A stretch of DNA of 64,000 nucleotides from Prionace glauca. Lineage: Eukaryota > Chordata > Chondrichthyes > Carcharhiniformes > Carcharhinidae. Made by a program: the position numbers and the translations under genes. Positions within the stretch are counted from its first letter, which is position 1; each line of letters starts with the position of its first letter. The stretch spans positions 119,046,434 to 119,110,433 of the forward strand of contig CM075729.1 in assembly GCA_037974335.1 (NCBI GenBank). The letters run 5' to 3'. Positions 1 through 10,172 of this stretch are shown here, one piece after another. The notes beneath the pieces were generated by a model that saw nothing but the letters and a program-made list of their open reading frames with translations, had not been told where the DNA came from and searched no databases.

Positions 1-82
1 GATACATGCATTTAATTGGGGAGAATTTAAGATGTAAAACTAGTTTGAAGTATCTTAGGGGGACTTTGGTGGGATTCTTCCA

Positions 83-387
83 ATTCTAGAATCCCTACAA
101 GAGGCAATTTGGCCCATTGAGTCTGAACTGACAACAATCCCACCCAGGCCCTATTCCCGTGAGCTTGTGCATTTACCCTGTTCATCCTCCTGATACTAAA
201 GATCAATTTGGCATGGCCAATCAACCTAACCTGCACATCTTTTGAGTGTGGGAGGAAACCAGAGCACGCAGATGAAACCAAAGCAGACACTGGGAGGATG
301 TGCAAATTCCACACAGTGACCCGATGCCAGAATTGAACCCAGGTCCCTGGCGTTGTGAACCAGCAGTGCTAACCGCTGTGCCTTCCC
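83..387 (-). mobile_element. SINE-A (tRNA-headed, HE1-like)
   Basis: On the minus strand it runs from a tRNA-like head (gcacagcggttagcactg) through the conserved middle 'agtgtgggaggaaacc' (as read on plus) to a tail matching 'ctgcactgtagggattctatg' in other copies. I call this widespread family SINE-A; its structure is that of V-SINE/HE1-type elements of elasmobranchs. Diverged and inactive. Confidence 0.85.
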
Positions 388-504
388 AATTGTTGCCACA
401 GCTGAGATCACAAGCAAAGACAGAAATGGACTAATAACTGTGGCTCTCTCTAAAAGGATGTACTTTTATCCATCGGGGAGTGCTTTTACCAAATGGGTGA
501 TTTT

Positions 505-1265
505 TTAAAAAAAAACACTTTCATGAGATTTGAGCATTCGTGGCAAGGCCAACATTTATCGCCCATCCCTAATTGCCCTTGAGAAGGTGGTGGTAAGCTG
601 ACTTCCTTAATTGCTGCAGTCCATCTGGTGCAGGGACATATGATGTTGTGAAGAAGGGTGTTCTAGAATTCTGACCCACAGACAGTGAAGGAACCAATGG
701 CACAGTTCAAAATCAGGATGGTGCATGGCTTGGAGAGGAGCTTGTAGGTGGTGGTGCCACCATTGGGTCTATTGTTCCATTTCTTCTAAGTAGAAGTTGC
801 AGTTTGGAAGGTCCTGCCAAGTGGACATTGATAAGTTACTGCATCTTGCAGCTCCAACATTGCTCAAGAGTTGGATTGAGTTGAATTGCTTTGGTGTCCG
901 AGGATACGTGAATGGTACTGATCATTGTACAATCATCAGTGAATATCCCTACTTCTCGTTGGAGTGAAGGTCATTGATGAAGTAACTGAGGATGGTGGGC
1001 CAGGACACTACCCTGAGGAACTCCTGACAGCATGTCCTGGCACTGAGATGGTTGGCCTCCCACAAGCCACGTGATCTGCCTTTGTGCTAAGTGTGACTCC
1101 AACCTGTTGAGAGATTTCCTCTGATTTTTATTGACCAAAGAGTTGCAGGGGTGAGGAACTTGAAGGTTTTGGTGCAGAATTAGAGTGGTTTTCTGCTTCA
1201 GTGTTCTGGGAACTACAGTGGAACTTTCCATTTGGTCTTTATGATGGTTACAGAGGGTAAAATTG
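505..1265 (-). mobile_element. 5'-truncated LINE with reverse-transcriptase fragment
   Basis: The minus strand keeps a reverse-transcriptase motif, GVPQGSVL (near 1010-1050), and conserved text around 'gatcattgtacaatcatcagtgaa' type sequence. Its 3' end (505-590: 'ccaacatttatcgcccatcc' on plus) is the same tail that ends SINE-C, so this LINE is the probable mobiliser of SINE-C. Many breaks; a fossil. The LINE clade is not certain. Confidence 0.7.
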
Positions 1266-1288
1266 ACCAAATCAGTTTTTTAAAAAAT

Positions 1289-1625
1289 TGTGCATGGGAT
1301 ATGGGTGTTGCTGGCTGGGCCAATGTTTATTGCCCATCCTTAATTAGCTGAGGGCAATCGAGAGTCAACCACATCATCGTAGCTCTGGAGTCATGTGTAG
1401 GGCAGACCAGGTAAGGATGACAGATTTCCTTCCCTAACAGACATTGGTGAACCAGATGGGTTTTAAATGACAATCGACAATGGTTTCATGGTCATCGTCA
1501 GACTTCCAATTTCAGATTTTTATTCAATTCCAACTTCACCATCTGCTGTGGTGGGATTCGAAACCTGGTCCCCAGAATATTAGCCTGGGTCTCTATATTA
1601 CTAGTCCTGTGACAATATCACTAAG
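1289..1625 (-). mobile_element. SINE-C (second tRNA-headed SINE family)
   Basis: Read on the minus strand it begins with a tRNA-like head (gtgacatt-like A box, B box 'ggttcgaatcccacc' relative at about 1550-1575), continues with 'ccattgtcgattgtc' and ends with the 'ataaacattggcccagc' tail shared with the LINE just upstream. Confidence 0.8.
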
Positions 1626-2137
1626 GAGAGTGGGGTGGCAGTGGCATTTCACATTGAAAGGCAGAGTGTTGATTTACAGCACCCACCAGCCTCTCTGTCT
1701 TTTTAAATTGTAAAAAGACAGTTTGATTGAGAGTGAGACACTTTCATTGATGTACAATTATGGACTGGATTTTTTGGATGGCAGGACTCCCCCTCTTCTC
1801 TATGGAATCTCTTCATCAAAAAGTCCTATCACATTTTTTCCAAAGAGGCTTTCTTGATAGCCCTAGATTGGGCATCATTGGGCAAAATATTTTTGCACTT
1901 TTTCCAGTGTGTCTTTTGTTGCAATATGGAGAAGAGAAATTCTATACCCAGCGCGGTGCCATCAATAAATTCTGATTGATAGTATACTACAAAATTTCTG
2001 AGCCTCAATTATTTGGGCAAGTGAAGATCAACAGTGGTCCCAGTGCCAAACTCAATGGGACATCCCTAGATATTTGTTCAGAATGGGGGTTAAGAGATAT
2101 GAACTCAAGGCTAATAAATAAGAGTTAAAATATCTGA
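1626..2137. other. Intergenic, no recognised element
   Basis: AT-rich single-copy-looking sequence without convincing coding signal. Compared with copy B (46367-46888), it carries a small complex difference at 1748-1770 that is reported as a finding. Confidence 0.5.
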
Positions 2138-2209
2138 GGGAGTATGGCTCAGCAGTACAGCATTTGACTACAGTTTAAGAGGTCCCTGGTTTAAATCTGA
2201 GATCCCTTC
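2138..2209 (+). pseudogene. tRNA-Cys-like pseudogene or tRNA relic
   Basis: The 72 bases align along their whole length with eukaryotic tRNA-Cys: GGCTCAGCAGTA (D arm and A box), ATTTGACTACAGTTTAAG (anticodon arm) and GGTCCCTGGTTTAAATC (T arm and B box). The anticodon position reads ACA instead of GCA and the acceptor stem no longer pairs well. It is a decayed gene or the head of an old SINE whose body is lost. Duplicated at 46889-46960. Confidence 0.65.
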
Positions 2210-2233
2210 CTTCAGTGTTAGATTGACATGTTG

Positions 2234-2560
2234 AGGAGCGGTACTTTGGCACAATGGTTAGCACTGCTGCCTCAAAGTGCCAGGGACCATGGTTCAATCC
2301 TGGCCTCAGGTGACTGTGGAGTTTGCACATTCTGCCCAGGTCTGTGTGGGTTTCTTCTACATGCTCTGGTTTCTTCCCACAGCCTAAAGATGTCCAGGTT
2401 AGGCTGATTGGCCAAGCTAAATTGACACTTAGTATCTTGGGAATTAGTTGGGTAAATACCTGGGGTTTTGGTGATAGGACCTGGATGGATTTGTTGTCGG
2501 TGCAAGTTTGATGGGCTGAGTGGCCTCCTTCTGCACTGTAGCGATTCTATGCTTCTAAAC
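2234..2560 (+). mobile_element. SINE-A
   Basis: Complete-looking copy from 'tggcacaatggttagcactg' to 'ctgcactgtagcgattctatg'. Confidence 0.88.
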
Positions 2561-2583
2561 AGATCAGCAATAATCAGGTAAGT

Positions 2584-2864
2584 AAGTTTATTTATTAGTC
2601 ACAAGTATGCTTAACATCAACACTGCAATGAAGTTACTGCGAAAATCCCCTAGGCGCCACACTCCAGCACCTGTTGGGTACACTGAGGGAGAATTTGGAA
2701 TGACTGATGCCACCTGACCTACAAGTCTTTCGGACTGTGGGAGGAAACCGGAGCACCCAGAGGTAACCCATGCAGAGAACATGCAGATTCTGCACACCCA
2801 AGCCAGGAATTGAACCCAGGTCCCTGGTGCTGTAAGGCAGCAGTGCTAACCACTGTGCCACCAT
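2584..2864 (-). mobile_element. SINE-B (SINE-A head with a different tail)
   Basis: The minus strand has the same tRNA head and middle as SINE-A, but the tail ends in the reverse complement of 'tttattagtcacaagtatgc'. This tail variant (SINE-B) recurs at 6758, 19838, 37318 and 37855 and probably marks a different LINE partner. Confidence 0.85.
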
Positions 2865-2989
2865 GTTGTCTTATGGAACAGGCTTCAGTTGTTGAATGAT
2901 CTATTTATGTTTCCATATTCAAATATTCTTTTGTTTCAATAATAGCAGAGGGTTTGGAGACCCCAATAGCAATTTTACCCCTATACTGG

Positions 2990-3317
2990 GATGGTACGAT
3001 GGCACAGTGGTTAGCACCGCTAGGGTCAGTGCCAGGGACCTGGGATCAATTCCCAGCCTGGGCACTGTCTGTGTGGAGTTTGCACATTCTCCCCGTGTCT
3101 GTGTGGGTTTCCTCTGGATGCTTCGGTTTCTTCCCACAGTCCAAAGATATGGGGGTTAGGTGGATTGGCCATGCTAAATTGCCTCTTAGTGTCAGGGGGA
3201 CTAGCGAGGTTAAATGCATGGGGTTGTGGGGATGGGGCCCAGGTGGGATTGTTGTTGGTGCAGGCTTGATGAGCTGAATGACCTCCTTCTGCACTATATG
3301 ATTCTGTGGTTCTCTGG
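2990..3317 (+). mobile_element. SINE-A
   Basis: Full-length copy ending 260 bp before the signal-peptide exon. Any promoter of gene A would have to lie in 3318-3578 or upstream of this SINE. I see no TATA box or GC box there. Confidence 0.88.
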
Positions 3318-3578
3318 TCAAAACTGCAAGTTGTAAACCTATAGCCAAAGGAGACAATTATGGTCACCTTTCAGCAAACAGGAAATACTGACAATTTGGT
3401 GTGAAGTTGACTGCAGATTAAAACGAGATTCTGAGTCAGAGGCATCATATTGATGCTTGCTATCGAACCTCATCCTGAAAGAGGTTTGAATTACTATTTG
3501 ATGTTTCCACATGAACAACGGCCAAACAACCCTTCAATTAAACTCAACCGGAAATACCTGAACAGAATCGGTAACTCA

Positions 3579-3645
3579 ATGCCTCTTAAAGGAAATAGAA
3601 TGTTCGGCTTCTATCTTTTTGCTTCTAGTTACTTCATTCTGATTG
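3579..3645 (+). CDS. Gene A exon 1: signal peptide
   Basis: The exon encodes 22 residues plus the first base of codon 23. A short basic N-terminus (Lys4, Arg7) is followed by a hydrophobic stretch, FGFYLFASSYFILI, typical of a secretory signal peptide. The donor ATTG|GTAAGT at 3646 is close to consensus and leaves phase 1, the usual phase for exons bordering Ig domains. The start is uncertain. ATG at 3579 gives a seven-residue N-region, while the in-frame ATG at 3600 (Met8) has an A at -3 and would also give a working signal. The frame stays open upstream to 3450, but that extension would bury the signal 50 residues in. The copy at 48339 differs by one silent base. Confidence 0.72.
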
Positions 3646-4149
3646 GTAAGTGTCTGATACAATTAAGCATGCTTCAAATTTTATTTAGATTGTGAAAGAT
3701 TTGGTGGAACGATCTGGAATAATACATCAATGGTACGTAACAGAACCATCATTTAACAAAATTCATCGACACCGCTCGGTTGTGTTTGCGAATCAAATGA
3801 GAACCTTGTTTCATTTGTGTTTTGACGACTGTTGAATTTCAGGAGAGGAAACATTTGCAGGTCCACATAAAAGATCTGGTCAGCAAGGCAATTTTGATAT
3901 CTCTGTCAAAGAGGTGCAATGGGTCTACTGACTTCCTTTTTAAACCATGTGATTCTATAAATAACCACAATTTGTCAAATCTAAAGGGATCAGAATAATT
4001 CCTAACGGCCATTTGCTCAACCATTATATCTTTGACCCTGTTTTACATTCTCCCAATATTAGCACTGTTTTCAGCAGTTAGTATATAAGATTTATAAAAG
4101 CCATATGGGTTAGTCCTTACACAAATATTAATGAAATGTTATTATTAAT
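3646..4149. other. Intron 1, unique part
   Basis: AT-rich intron sequence with no repeat or exon that I recognise. It is almost unchanged in copy B. Confidence 0.5.
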
Positions 4150-4385
4150 TGCTGTAAATAGGGATTAAAAGCCTGATGATGACTATTAAACCATTGTCGA
4201 TTGTCGTTAAAAACCCATCCAGTTCAGTAATGTCCTTTAGGGAAGGAAAACTGCCGTCTCTACCTGGTCTGGCCTACATGTGACTCCAGAGGCACAGCAA
4301 TGTGGTTAACTCTTAAATGTCTCTTCAGGGATGGGTAATAAATGTTGGCCTAACCAGCAATGCCCACACCCCATGAATGATTAAA
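4150..4385 (+). mobile_element. SINE-C, head-truncated
   Basis: Plus-strand copy from 'ggattaaaagcctgatga' to the tail 'ccacaccccatgaatgatt'. The tRNA head is missing. Confidence 0.8.
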
Positions 4386-4419
4386 ATTTTTTTTCTGATT
4401 TTGGGGAGTGCCCCAGATA

Positions 4420-4745
4420 CAAAGAGCCATGTACTCCACGTACCCTGGACATACTCTCTTCCACCTCATTCCATTGGGTAAAAGATACAAAAGTCTGTGG
4501 TCACGTACTATCCGGCTCAAGAACAGCTTCTTCCCTGCTGCCATCAAACTTTTGAAAGGATCTATCTTGCACTAAGCTGATCTTTCTCTACACCCCAGCT
4601 ATGATTGTAACACTACATTCTGCACCCTCTCCTTTCCTTCTCCCATATGTACTCTAAGAATGTTATGTTTTGTGTATATAGTGCAGAAGAAACAATACTT
4701 TTCACAGTATTCCAATACATGTGACAATAATAAATCAAATCAAAT
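4420..4745 (+). mobile_element. L2-like LINE, 3' end
   Basis: The plus strand encodes the end of an L2-type ORF2 (text like LPSGKRYKS...SRLKNSFFPAAI) followed by an untranslated tail ending 'aataataaatcaaatcaaa'. Fragment only. Confidence 0.7.
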
Positions 4746-4915
4746 TCCTGAGGCCTAAAAAAATTCTCTAGGGACACAGGCTAAAATCGCACCATGGCAG
4801 CTGGCAGAACTAAATTCAATTGATTATTTTTTAACATCTGTAATTAAAAACTTATCTCAGTGATGGTGACCTGAAACTATCATTGATTGTTGTAAAAACA
4901 CCAAGTATCATCATT

Positions 4916-5137
4916 GAATCATAGTGTTCCTAGAGTACAGAAGGAGGCCATTTGGCCTATTGAGCTTGCAACAACAACAATCCTACTCGGGCCCTAACCC
5001 CAGATATTTACCCCTGACACTGAAGGGAAATTTAGCATGGCCAATGCACCTAACCAGCACATTTTTCAGACTGTGGGAGGAAACCGGAGCACCCGGATGA
5101 AACTGACACAGCAGTGTTAATCACTGTGCCATCCTGT
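4916..5137 (-). mobile_element. SINE-A, partly deleted
   Basis: Minus-strand copy lacking part of the region before the head; it ends 130 bp upstream of the V exon. Copy B has an extra 8-base repeat ('cactgtgc') near the end. Confidence 0.8.
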
Positions 5138-5269
5138 CACATTAAACATCATGTTAAAATATGTAAAATGCAGTGAATTTTTATTTATTATTTATCAATT
5201 AATCAATTGCTTATATGTAATAGTTTAAACAATGTAATTACATTTTTTATATTGTCACTTTTCTTTTAG

Positions 5270-5668
5270 AGAAATTATTATCTCCATCTTTAGCCGCTGT
5301 AACACTGAAAGTGAATCAGAACAGCCTGAATGGAACTGTTGGTCAGTCCGTGCTCCTATCCGCCTCTTACACAGTCTCAAACTCAAACAGATACTTCAGG
5401 ATCAAATGGCTCAAAGCCAAAACTAGAATTGTGGAATATAGATGCCGGTCAAAGACAGGCAACAAGCTCGCTGAATGCAATTATCGCTGGTCTGTTCAAG
5501 ATGACTACAGACTTCGGACCGTTCTTTTTCCAGAGAATGCCTCATTGCTGCTGGAGTATTTGCAGCTTAACGATAGCGGGGTTTATGAATTATCCATTAG
5601 CCACTCAGCAGGAACAGAGATAGCCAAGTTTGTGTTAACAGTCCAGCCCGTCTCCAGCTGCGACATTG
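5270..5668 (+). CDS. Gene A exon 2: Ig V domain without canonical cysteines (SLAM/CD2/HEPACAM-like)
   Basis: A pyrimidine-rich acceptor (CTTTTCTTTTAG) precedes 133 codons that join exon 1 in phase 1 and leave in phase 1 at ATTG|GTAGGT. Numbering from ATG 3579, the domain spans about residues 33-148. It has a B-strand VLLSASY (50-56), core Trp69 in IKWLK, Arg105 for the E-loop, LLLEYLQL (115-122) and D124-S-G-V-Y128. The two cysteines that close most V domains are replaced by Ala54 and Leu130, as in first domains of the SLAM/CD2 family and of hepaCAM. The text GTVGQSVLLS and SLLLEYLQLNDSGVYEL resembles hepaCAM most. Extra cysteines are Cys81 and Cys92, perhaps paired, and Cys153 next to the membrane. 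Sequons are at Asn43, Asn112 and Asn123. It probably binds a cell-surface partner. That role is inference. Confidence 0.82.
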
Positions 5669-6045
5669 GTAGGTACTCCTCCATTGGATTTACTCAATTG
5701 TAAAGACTATTTCCAGCAATGACGTACTTATTAAATTTGCAGCAGATCCACATTAAATTAAGAATTTATTTCTTGAGAGCAATACAAACCTTCTCTGCTT
5801 TGTAAAGATTTTTGATTTTAGTTTGCAGAATGTCAGTATAAGTTTATTTAATATGTGGTGAGAACATTATATGAAACATGTCAAAATCCAGCTACATTTA
5901 TACAATGCTTTAACAGAGTAAAATATCCCAAGCTGTTTTAAGGAGGAATTATCAAACAATCACCTAAGCATATATTAGATGTATAGCAACCTAAAGCTTG
6001 GTCAAGGGAATAAGTTTCAAGAAGGGTCTTAAGGGAGACCATCAG
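5669..6045. other. Intron 2, unique part
   Basis: AT-rich sequence with no recognised element. Confidence 0.5.
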
Positions 6046-6330
6046 ACGTAGCAGCAGAAGTAGGCCATTCAGCCCATTGAGTCTTAGCATCTACCCTGTC
6101 AAGCTCTCTGAGAATCCTATCTGTCTTGATAAGGTTGCCTCTCATTCTTCTAAACTCCAATGAGTATGGGCTCAACCTACTTGCCTCATCTCATAAGAAA
6201 ATCCTTCCATACCTGGGATCAATCTAGTGAACCTGACCTGCCTCCAATGCCAGTATATCTTTCCTTAGATAAGGGGACCAAAACGGTTCACAGCATTCTT
6301 GTGTGTGGTCTGACTAATGCCTTGTATAGA
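6046..6330 (-). mobile_element. CR1-type LINE, 3' end
   Basis: Minus-strand fragment recognised by 'gtaggccattcagcccatt' and by the region encoding the usual CR1 C-terminus (about 6140-6320). Old and diverged. Confidence 0.7.
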
Positions 6331-6757
6331 TGAGAGACATAGAGAGGCAGTCAGGATTAAGGAGGAAAAGTCTTGAACTCGGCCCCTGAAGGCATGGTTG
6401 CCACTGGCAGAAGGGTTAGAATCGGGTCTGATGAATAAGGCAGAATTGGAGAGCTGTAAATGTCACATCTCATCCATTTTAATCTACTGAACTGGTTGGA
6501 AACCTATAAGGGGTCCGGTACATCGCGGTAACCTCTTCATTAAATCGTATGTGACCAGATCACTGGACTTAGTTCACAATGTTCCTCCATCGTTCAATTC
6601 TTTGTTGATGTATTCAGTTCAATTGTAGGAAATGAGCGCGTTTGTACGAACAGATAAAATACTATTCAGATCTAGTATTAGAAAGCATATTGCAATACAG
6701 AATGCAATTAAACTGAAATTGTTTTTGATTAGGAGTGAAGGAAAAACATCCTTCTAG
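6331..6757. other. Intron 2, no recognised element
   Basis: No coding or repeat signal that I can name. Confidence 0.45.
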
Positions 6758-7032
6758 TGGAGGCACGGTGGCATAGTGATTAGCACTGCTGCCTCACAGT
6801 GCTCGGGACCCAGGTTTGATTCCTGGCTTGGGTCACTGTCTGTGTGGAGTCTGCAAGTTCTCCCATGTCTGCCTGGATTTCCTCCGGGTTCTCCGGACTA
6901 ATTCCAAAAGATGTGCCATGCTAAATTCTCCTTCAGTGTACTCGAACAGAGTGTGGCAACTAGAGATTTTCACAGTAACTTCATTGCACTGTTAATGTAA
7001 GCCTACTTATGACACTAATGAATAAAGTTTAA
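6758..7032 (+). mobile_element. SINE-B
   Basis: Plus-strand copy from 'ggcacggtggcatagtgat' to 'gacactaatgaataaag'. Confidence 0.87.
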
Positions 7033-7424
7033 CAAGCACAGTTTGATACTGTAATGGGGACAGTGGGTTTCTGTGGAAGATAAGCTAGAAACAGCACAAA
7101 ATGAATCACTGTTCTGATAATTTTGCAGAATAAAAATGCCTCCTGCAGTAACTGATACAGAGCCATTCAATCCCCCTCAGAAGACAACTGTCTGTATCTC
7201 TGTGGCCTTGTACCAACTAATCACTAAAATTGAACAGAAGACCTGATGCACTTCTTTAGGTTTTGCATGAAAAGAAAAGAGGTTCACAATTTGAAAACTG
7301 CCACATCTGACACTGGGGACTGAGCTGAGTTATCACTTCTCTTCACTTGTTCTCATGTTATGTTCACATCCCCATGAACGGATATCAAAATAATTATGTT
7401 CTTCCTTCAAAACTGAGGTTCAAT
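7033..7424. other. Intron 2, no recognised element
   Basis: Unassigned intron sequence. I looked for a C2-type Ig exon here and in the rest of intron 2 and saw none. Confidence 0.45.
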
Positions 7425-8230
7425 CAAAGAACACAAAAATGCCATTCAGCCCATTTTACCTTTTTGAAAGACCTATCTAATTAGTTCCATTCCCTTCCAA
7501 AATCCCCATGGCCCTGCAAATATTTTCTTTCAAGTACATATGCAATTCTATTTTGAAAGTTACCTTTGGATCTGCTCCCTCCACCCTTTCAACAGCTAAT
7601 TCCCGATCATGGCATTTTTTGGACAATTATCTGTGTCTTTTAGTTACAGTTCCCCTGCCTTTCTCCTTATTTACTCTGTCATATCCCAAGCTAATTTGAA
7701 ACACCTCTATTAAATGCCCTAGTAATCTTTTTTGCTCTGAGAACAATCCCAGTTTCTCTAGTGTTCCCCATATAACTGAATTCTCGAGGGCAGCACAGTG
7801 GTTAGCACAACTGCCTCACAGTGCCACAGACCCAGGTTCAATTCCGAGCTTGGGTCAGTGTATGTGTGGAGTTTGCACGTTCTCCCTGTGACTGCGTGGG
7901 TTTCCTTCGGGTGCTCTGGTTTCCTCCCACACTCCAATGATGTGTGGGGTCAGGTTGCTTGGCCATGCTAAATTGCCACTTAGTGTCAGAGGGGCTAGCA
8001 GGGTAAATACATGTGGCTATGGGGACAGGGGCTGGGTGGGATTGGGGTCAGTGCTGACTTAATGGGCTGAATGGCCTCCTTTTACACTGTAAGGATTCTA
8101 TGATTCTAATCCTTTATGCCGGTCTGTCCCTCTCCTGCACCCCCTTCAATATTTTGATACCCTTCTTAAATTGAGGAGCTTAGTTTGGATACATTATTCC
8201 AGCTGAGACTAAACAATGATTAATAATATT
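7425..8230 (-). mobile_element. CR1-type LINE remnant split by a SINE
   Basis: Minus-strand CR1 3' region ('cattcagcccattttacc' at the left; 'cagtttctctagtgttccc') that resumes at 8109 after the SINE at 7787. An open frame of 63 codons at 7508 is a chance frame inside it. Confidence 0.65.
7787..8108 (+). mobile_element. SINE-A inserted in CR1 remnant
   Basis: Full-length plus-strand copy from 'gcagcacagtggttagcac' to 'acactgtaaggattctatg'. It is younger than the CR1 it interrupts. Confidence 0.9.
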
Positions 8231-8238
8231 GTCATTTA

Positions 8239-8578
8239 AGGGAGGCACAGTGGTTAGCAAGGCTGCCTCATAGCACCAGCGACCTGGGTTTGATTCCTCG
8301 TTTGGGTCACTGTGTGGAGTTTGCACATTTCCCCGTGTCTGCGTGGGTTTCCTGTGGGTGCTCCGGTTTCCTCCCATGATCCAAAGATGTGAAGGTTAGG
8401 TGCATTGGCCATGCTAGTCTCTTACTGTCCTAAGATGTGTAGGTTAGGGGGGATTAGCGGAGTAAATATGTGGGGTTACTAGGATAGGGTCTGGGTGGAA
8501 TATTCTATCAGAGAATCAGTGCAGACTCAATGGGACAAAAGGTTTACTTCTGCACTGTAGGTTTCTATGATTTCTATG
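8239..8578 (+). mobile_element. SINE-A, with internal repeat of the middle part
   Basis: Plus-strand copy from 'gaggcacagtggttagcaa' to 'ctgcactgtaggtttctatg'. The segment 'agatgtg..ggttagg' occurs twice (8384-8400 and 8432-8449). Confidence 0.85.
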
Positions 8579-9329
8579 AAGGGGTTTATTTTCAAATCAA
8601 TTCATTTGAACCTTGCCCCCAATAGGGATGGCATGGTCAAGTATACGATGTACCTAAAGCATTAATGAGAAGGCAGGTTGAAAATAATAAACTGGAAATA
8701 AACAAAAATATGAGCAACAAAAAAAAATCAACATTATCAATGTAACAGTCCACATTCAGAATAATTCTGTTTATGAAACTGAATATACTCTAACTCATGG
8801 AAATATGTAATTTGAATGAATAAGTATTAAACATGTATGTAATGATATCTGTTACCATTTATAAATGTGGATTATATATAAGTACATGAGGAGAAATTAC
8901 AGTGCGAATTAAGCCATGTATTTAGTATGTAGAAGCTGTGACATACAATGGAGGCAGAATTTTGGGAGAATTCCCCCGTCATGTCCGTGATGGGAATTGT
9001 AGCAGGCAGGGACGGACCATACAAAGGTCCACTGACCTTGGGTGGAATTCTCTGGATTTGGGGCGAGCACAACTGGAGAATCATCTTTACTATCTGGATA
9101 TTGAGCATGGCTTGAGTGGAGATATCAGAGAGCTTGAGTGGAGATATCAGAGAGCAAGATCAAGGGGGAGTAAAGGAATCCATTTTATAGTTAGCTCTCA
9201 AAGTTAACCACCTAAAGTTAAAAGCCTGCACAAGTTTGAGGTATCTCCTGAGTTAGAAAGTTTACTTTCAATGACACGTAAAAGCTGCTGTAAATGAAAG
9301 AAATAAGATTCTTATCTTCAGTGCTTGCA
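8579..9329. other. Intron 2, unassigned, includes a GC-rich repeat piece
   Basis: AT-rich up to 8930, then a GC-richer piece (8945-9080) whose wording ('ttttgggagaattccccc') resembles GC-rich repeats at 10260-10520 and 43571-44560. A 22-base minisatellite follows at 9110. Confidence 0.4.
9110..9153 (+). repeat. 22-bp minisatellite, two units
   Basis: Two perfect units of GCTTGAGTGGAGATATCAGA + GA. Copy B has five units at the same place, which accounts for 66 bp of the offset change between the copies. Confidence 0.95.
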
Positions 9330-9617
9330 CAATGAATGGCACTGCAGCTTCACAGCACCAGGAGCCTGAGTCGATTTTGGCCTTGCGTGACTATTTCTGT
9401 TCTCCCTTTGACTGCTTGGGTTTCCTTTGGATGCTCTGGTTTTTTTCCCACAGTCCAAAGATGTGCGGGTAAGGTGGATTGGCCATGTTAAATTAATGTT
9501 GGGGATTAACAAAGTACATACGTGGGGTTATGGGGATAGGGATTGGGTAGGATTATTGGCGGTGTAAGAACATTGGACTGAATGGCCTCCTTCAGCACTA
9601 TAGGGATTCTATGATTA
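9330..9617 (+). mobile_element. SINE-A, diverged
   Basis: Plus-strand copy with an altered head but a typical middle ('cccacagtccaaagatgtgc') and tail. It ends about 200 bp before exon 3. Confidence 0.8.
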
Positions 9618-9820
9618 ATAACAGAAGTGGAAATAATTAATAAGTTGCCTTTCATTCAGCCACCACAGTGAACTAAGATACGTATTTCAATGACATGTAT
9701 TAGTGTATTAGAAGTTCCAATTTTTCCAAATGAATGTATTCAAATAATAGCTAATAGTGATGCTTATTCCTAGTCTTTCAGTGAAATAATCAAATCCTTA
9801 AATCTATTGCACATATACAG

Positions 9821-9906
9821 AGGAACGAAGACCAGGAGTTGAAGCAAAAGTTCGATATTTAAGTCTCATTGTTATTTTTATCTTCTTATGTTTCACCGTG
9901 AAAGAG
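9821..9906 (+). CDS. Gene A exon 3: stalk and transmembrane segment
   Basis: The acceptor ATATACAG|AG has a weak pyrimidine tract, but the frame joins exon 2 exactly (split codon GAG). The donor GAG|GTAAGT is a perfect consensus and leaves phase 0. The 28 codons give a charged linker, ERRPGVEAKVR (157-167), then a membrane segment, YLSLIVIFIFLCFTV (168-182), ending in Lys-Glu. The membrane segment carries no charged residue, so there is no sign of pairing with an ITAM adaptor. The exon is too short for the track of long open frames and was found by its splice borders. It is identical in copy B. Confidence 0.75.
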
Positions 9907-10018
9907 GTAAGTGATAATGTTGTCAGACATTCTCCTCTTTGGTTACAAATGTTGTCTGTACATTTTGTTCTTTTCGGTTTTAACGTGAATACCCAATATT
10001 AATTAAAAGACATTTAGA

Positions 10019-10172
10019 TGGCTCAGTGGTGGGCACTGTGAAATTGCCCCTTAGCGTCTGGGTAAATTAACAGGGTAAATTCGAGAAATTACGGCAGTAA
10101 GAACTGGGTGGGATTGTTGTCAGTGGAGATTTGATGGGCCAAATGGCTTCCTTCTGCACTGTAGGGATTCAA
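10019..10172 (+). mobile_element. SINE-A with large internal deletion
   Basis: The head 'ggctcagtggtgggcactg' is joined directly to the 'aaattgccccttagcgtc' segment and the tail. The middle is missing. Confidence 0.75.

Noticed and set aside
3450-3578. Upstream in-frame ATG extending exon 1 by 43 codons
   Set aside because: It would place the hydrophobic signal 50 residues from the N-terminus. The later Met1 or Met8 gives a standard signal peptide. The region is likely 5' untranslated.
5330-5623. 97-codon frame overlapping the V exon
   Set aside because: Another register of the V exon with no domain. It is a shadow, as is its twin at 50098-50391.
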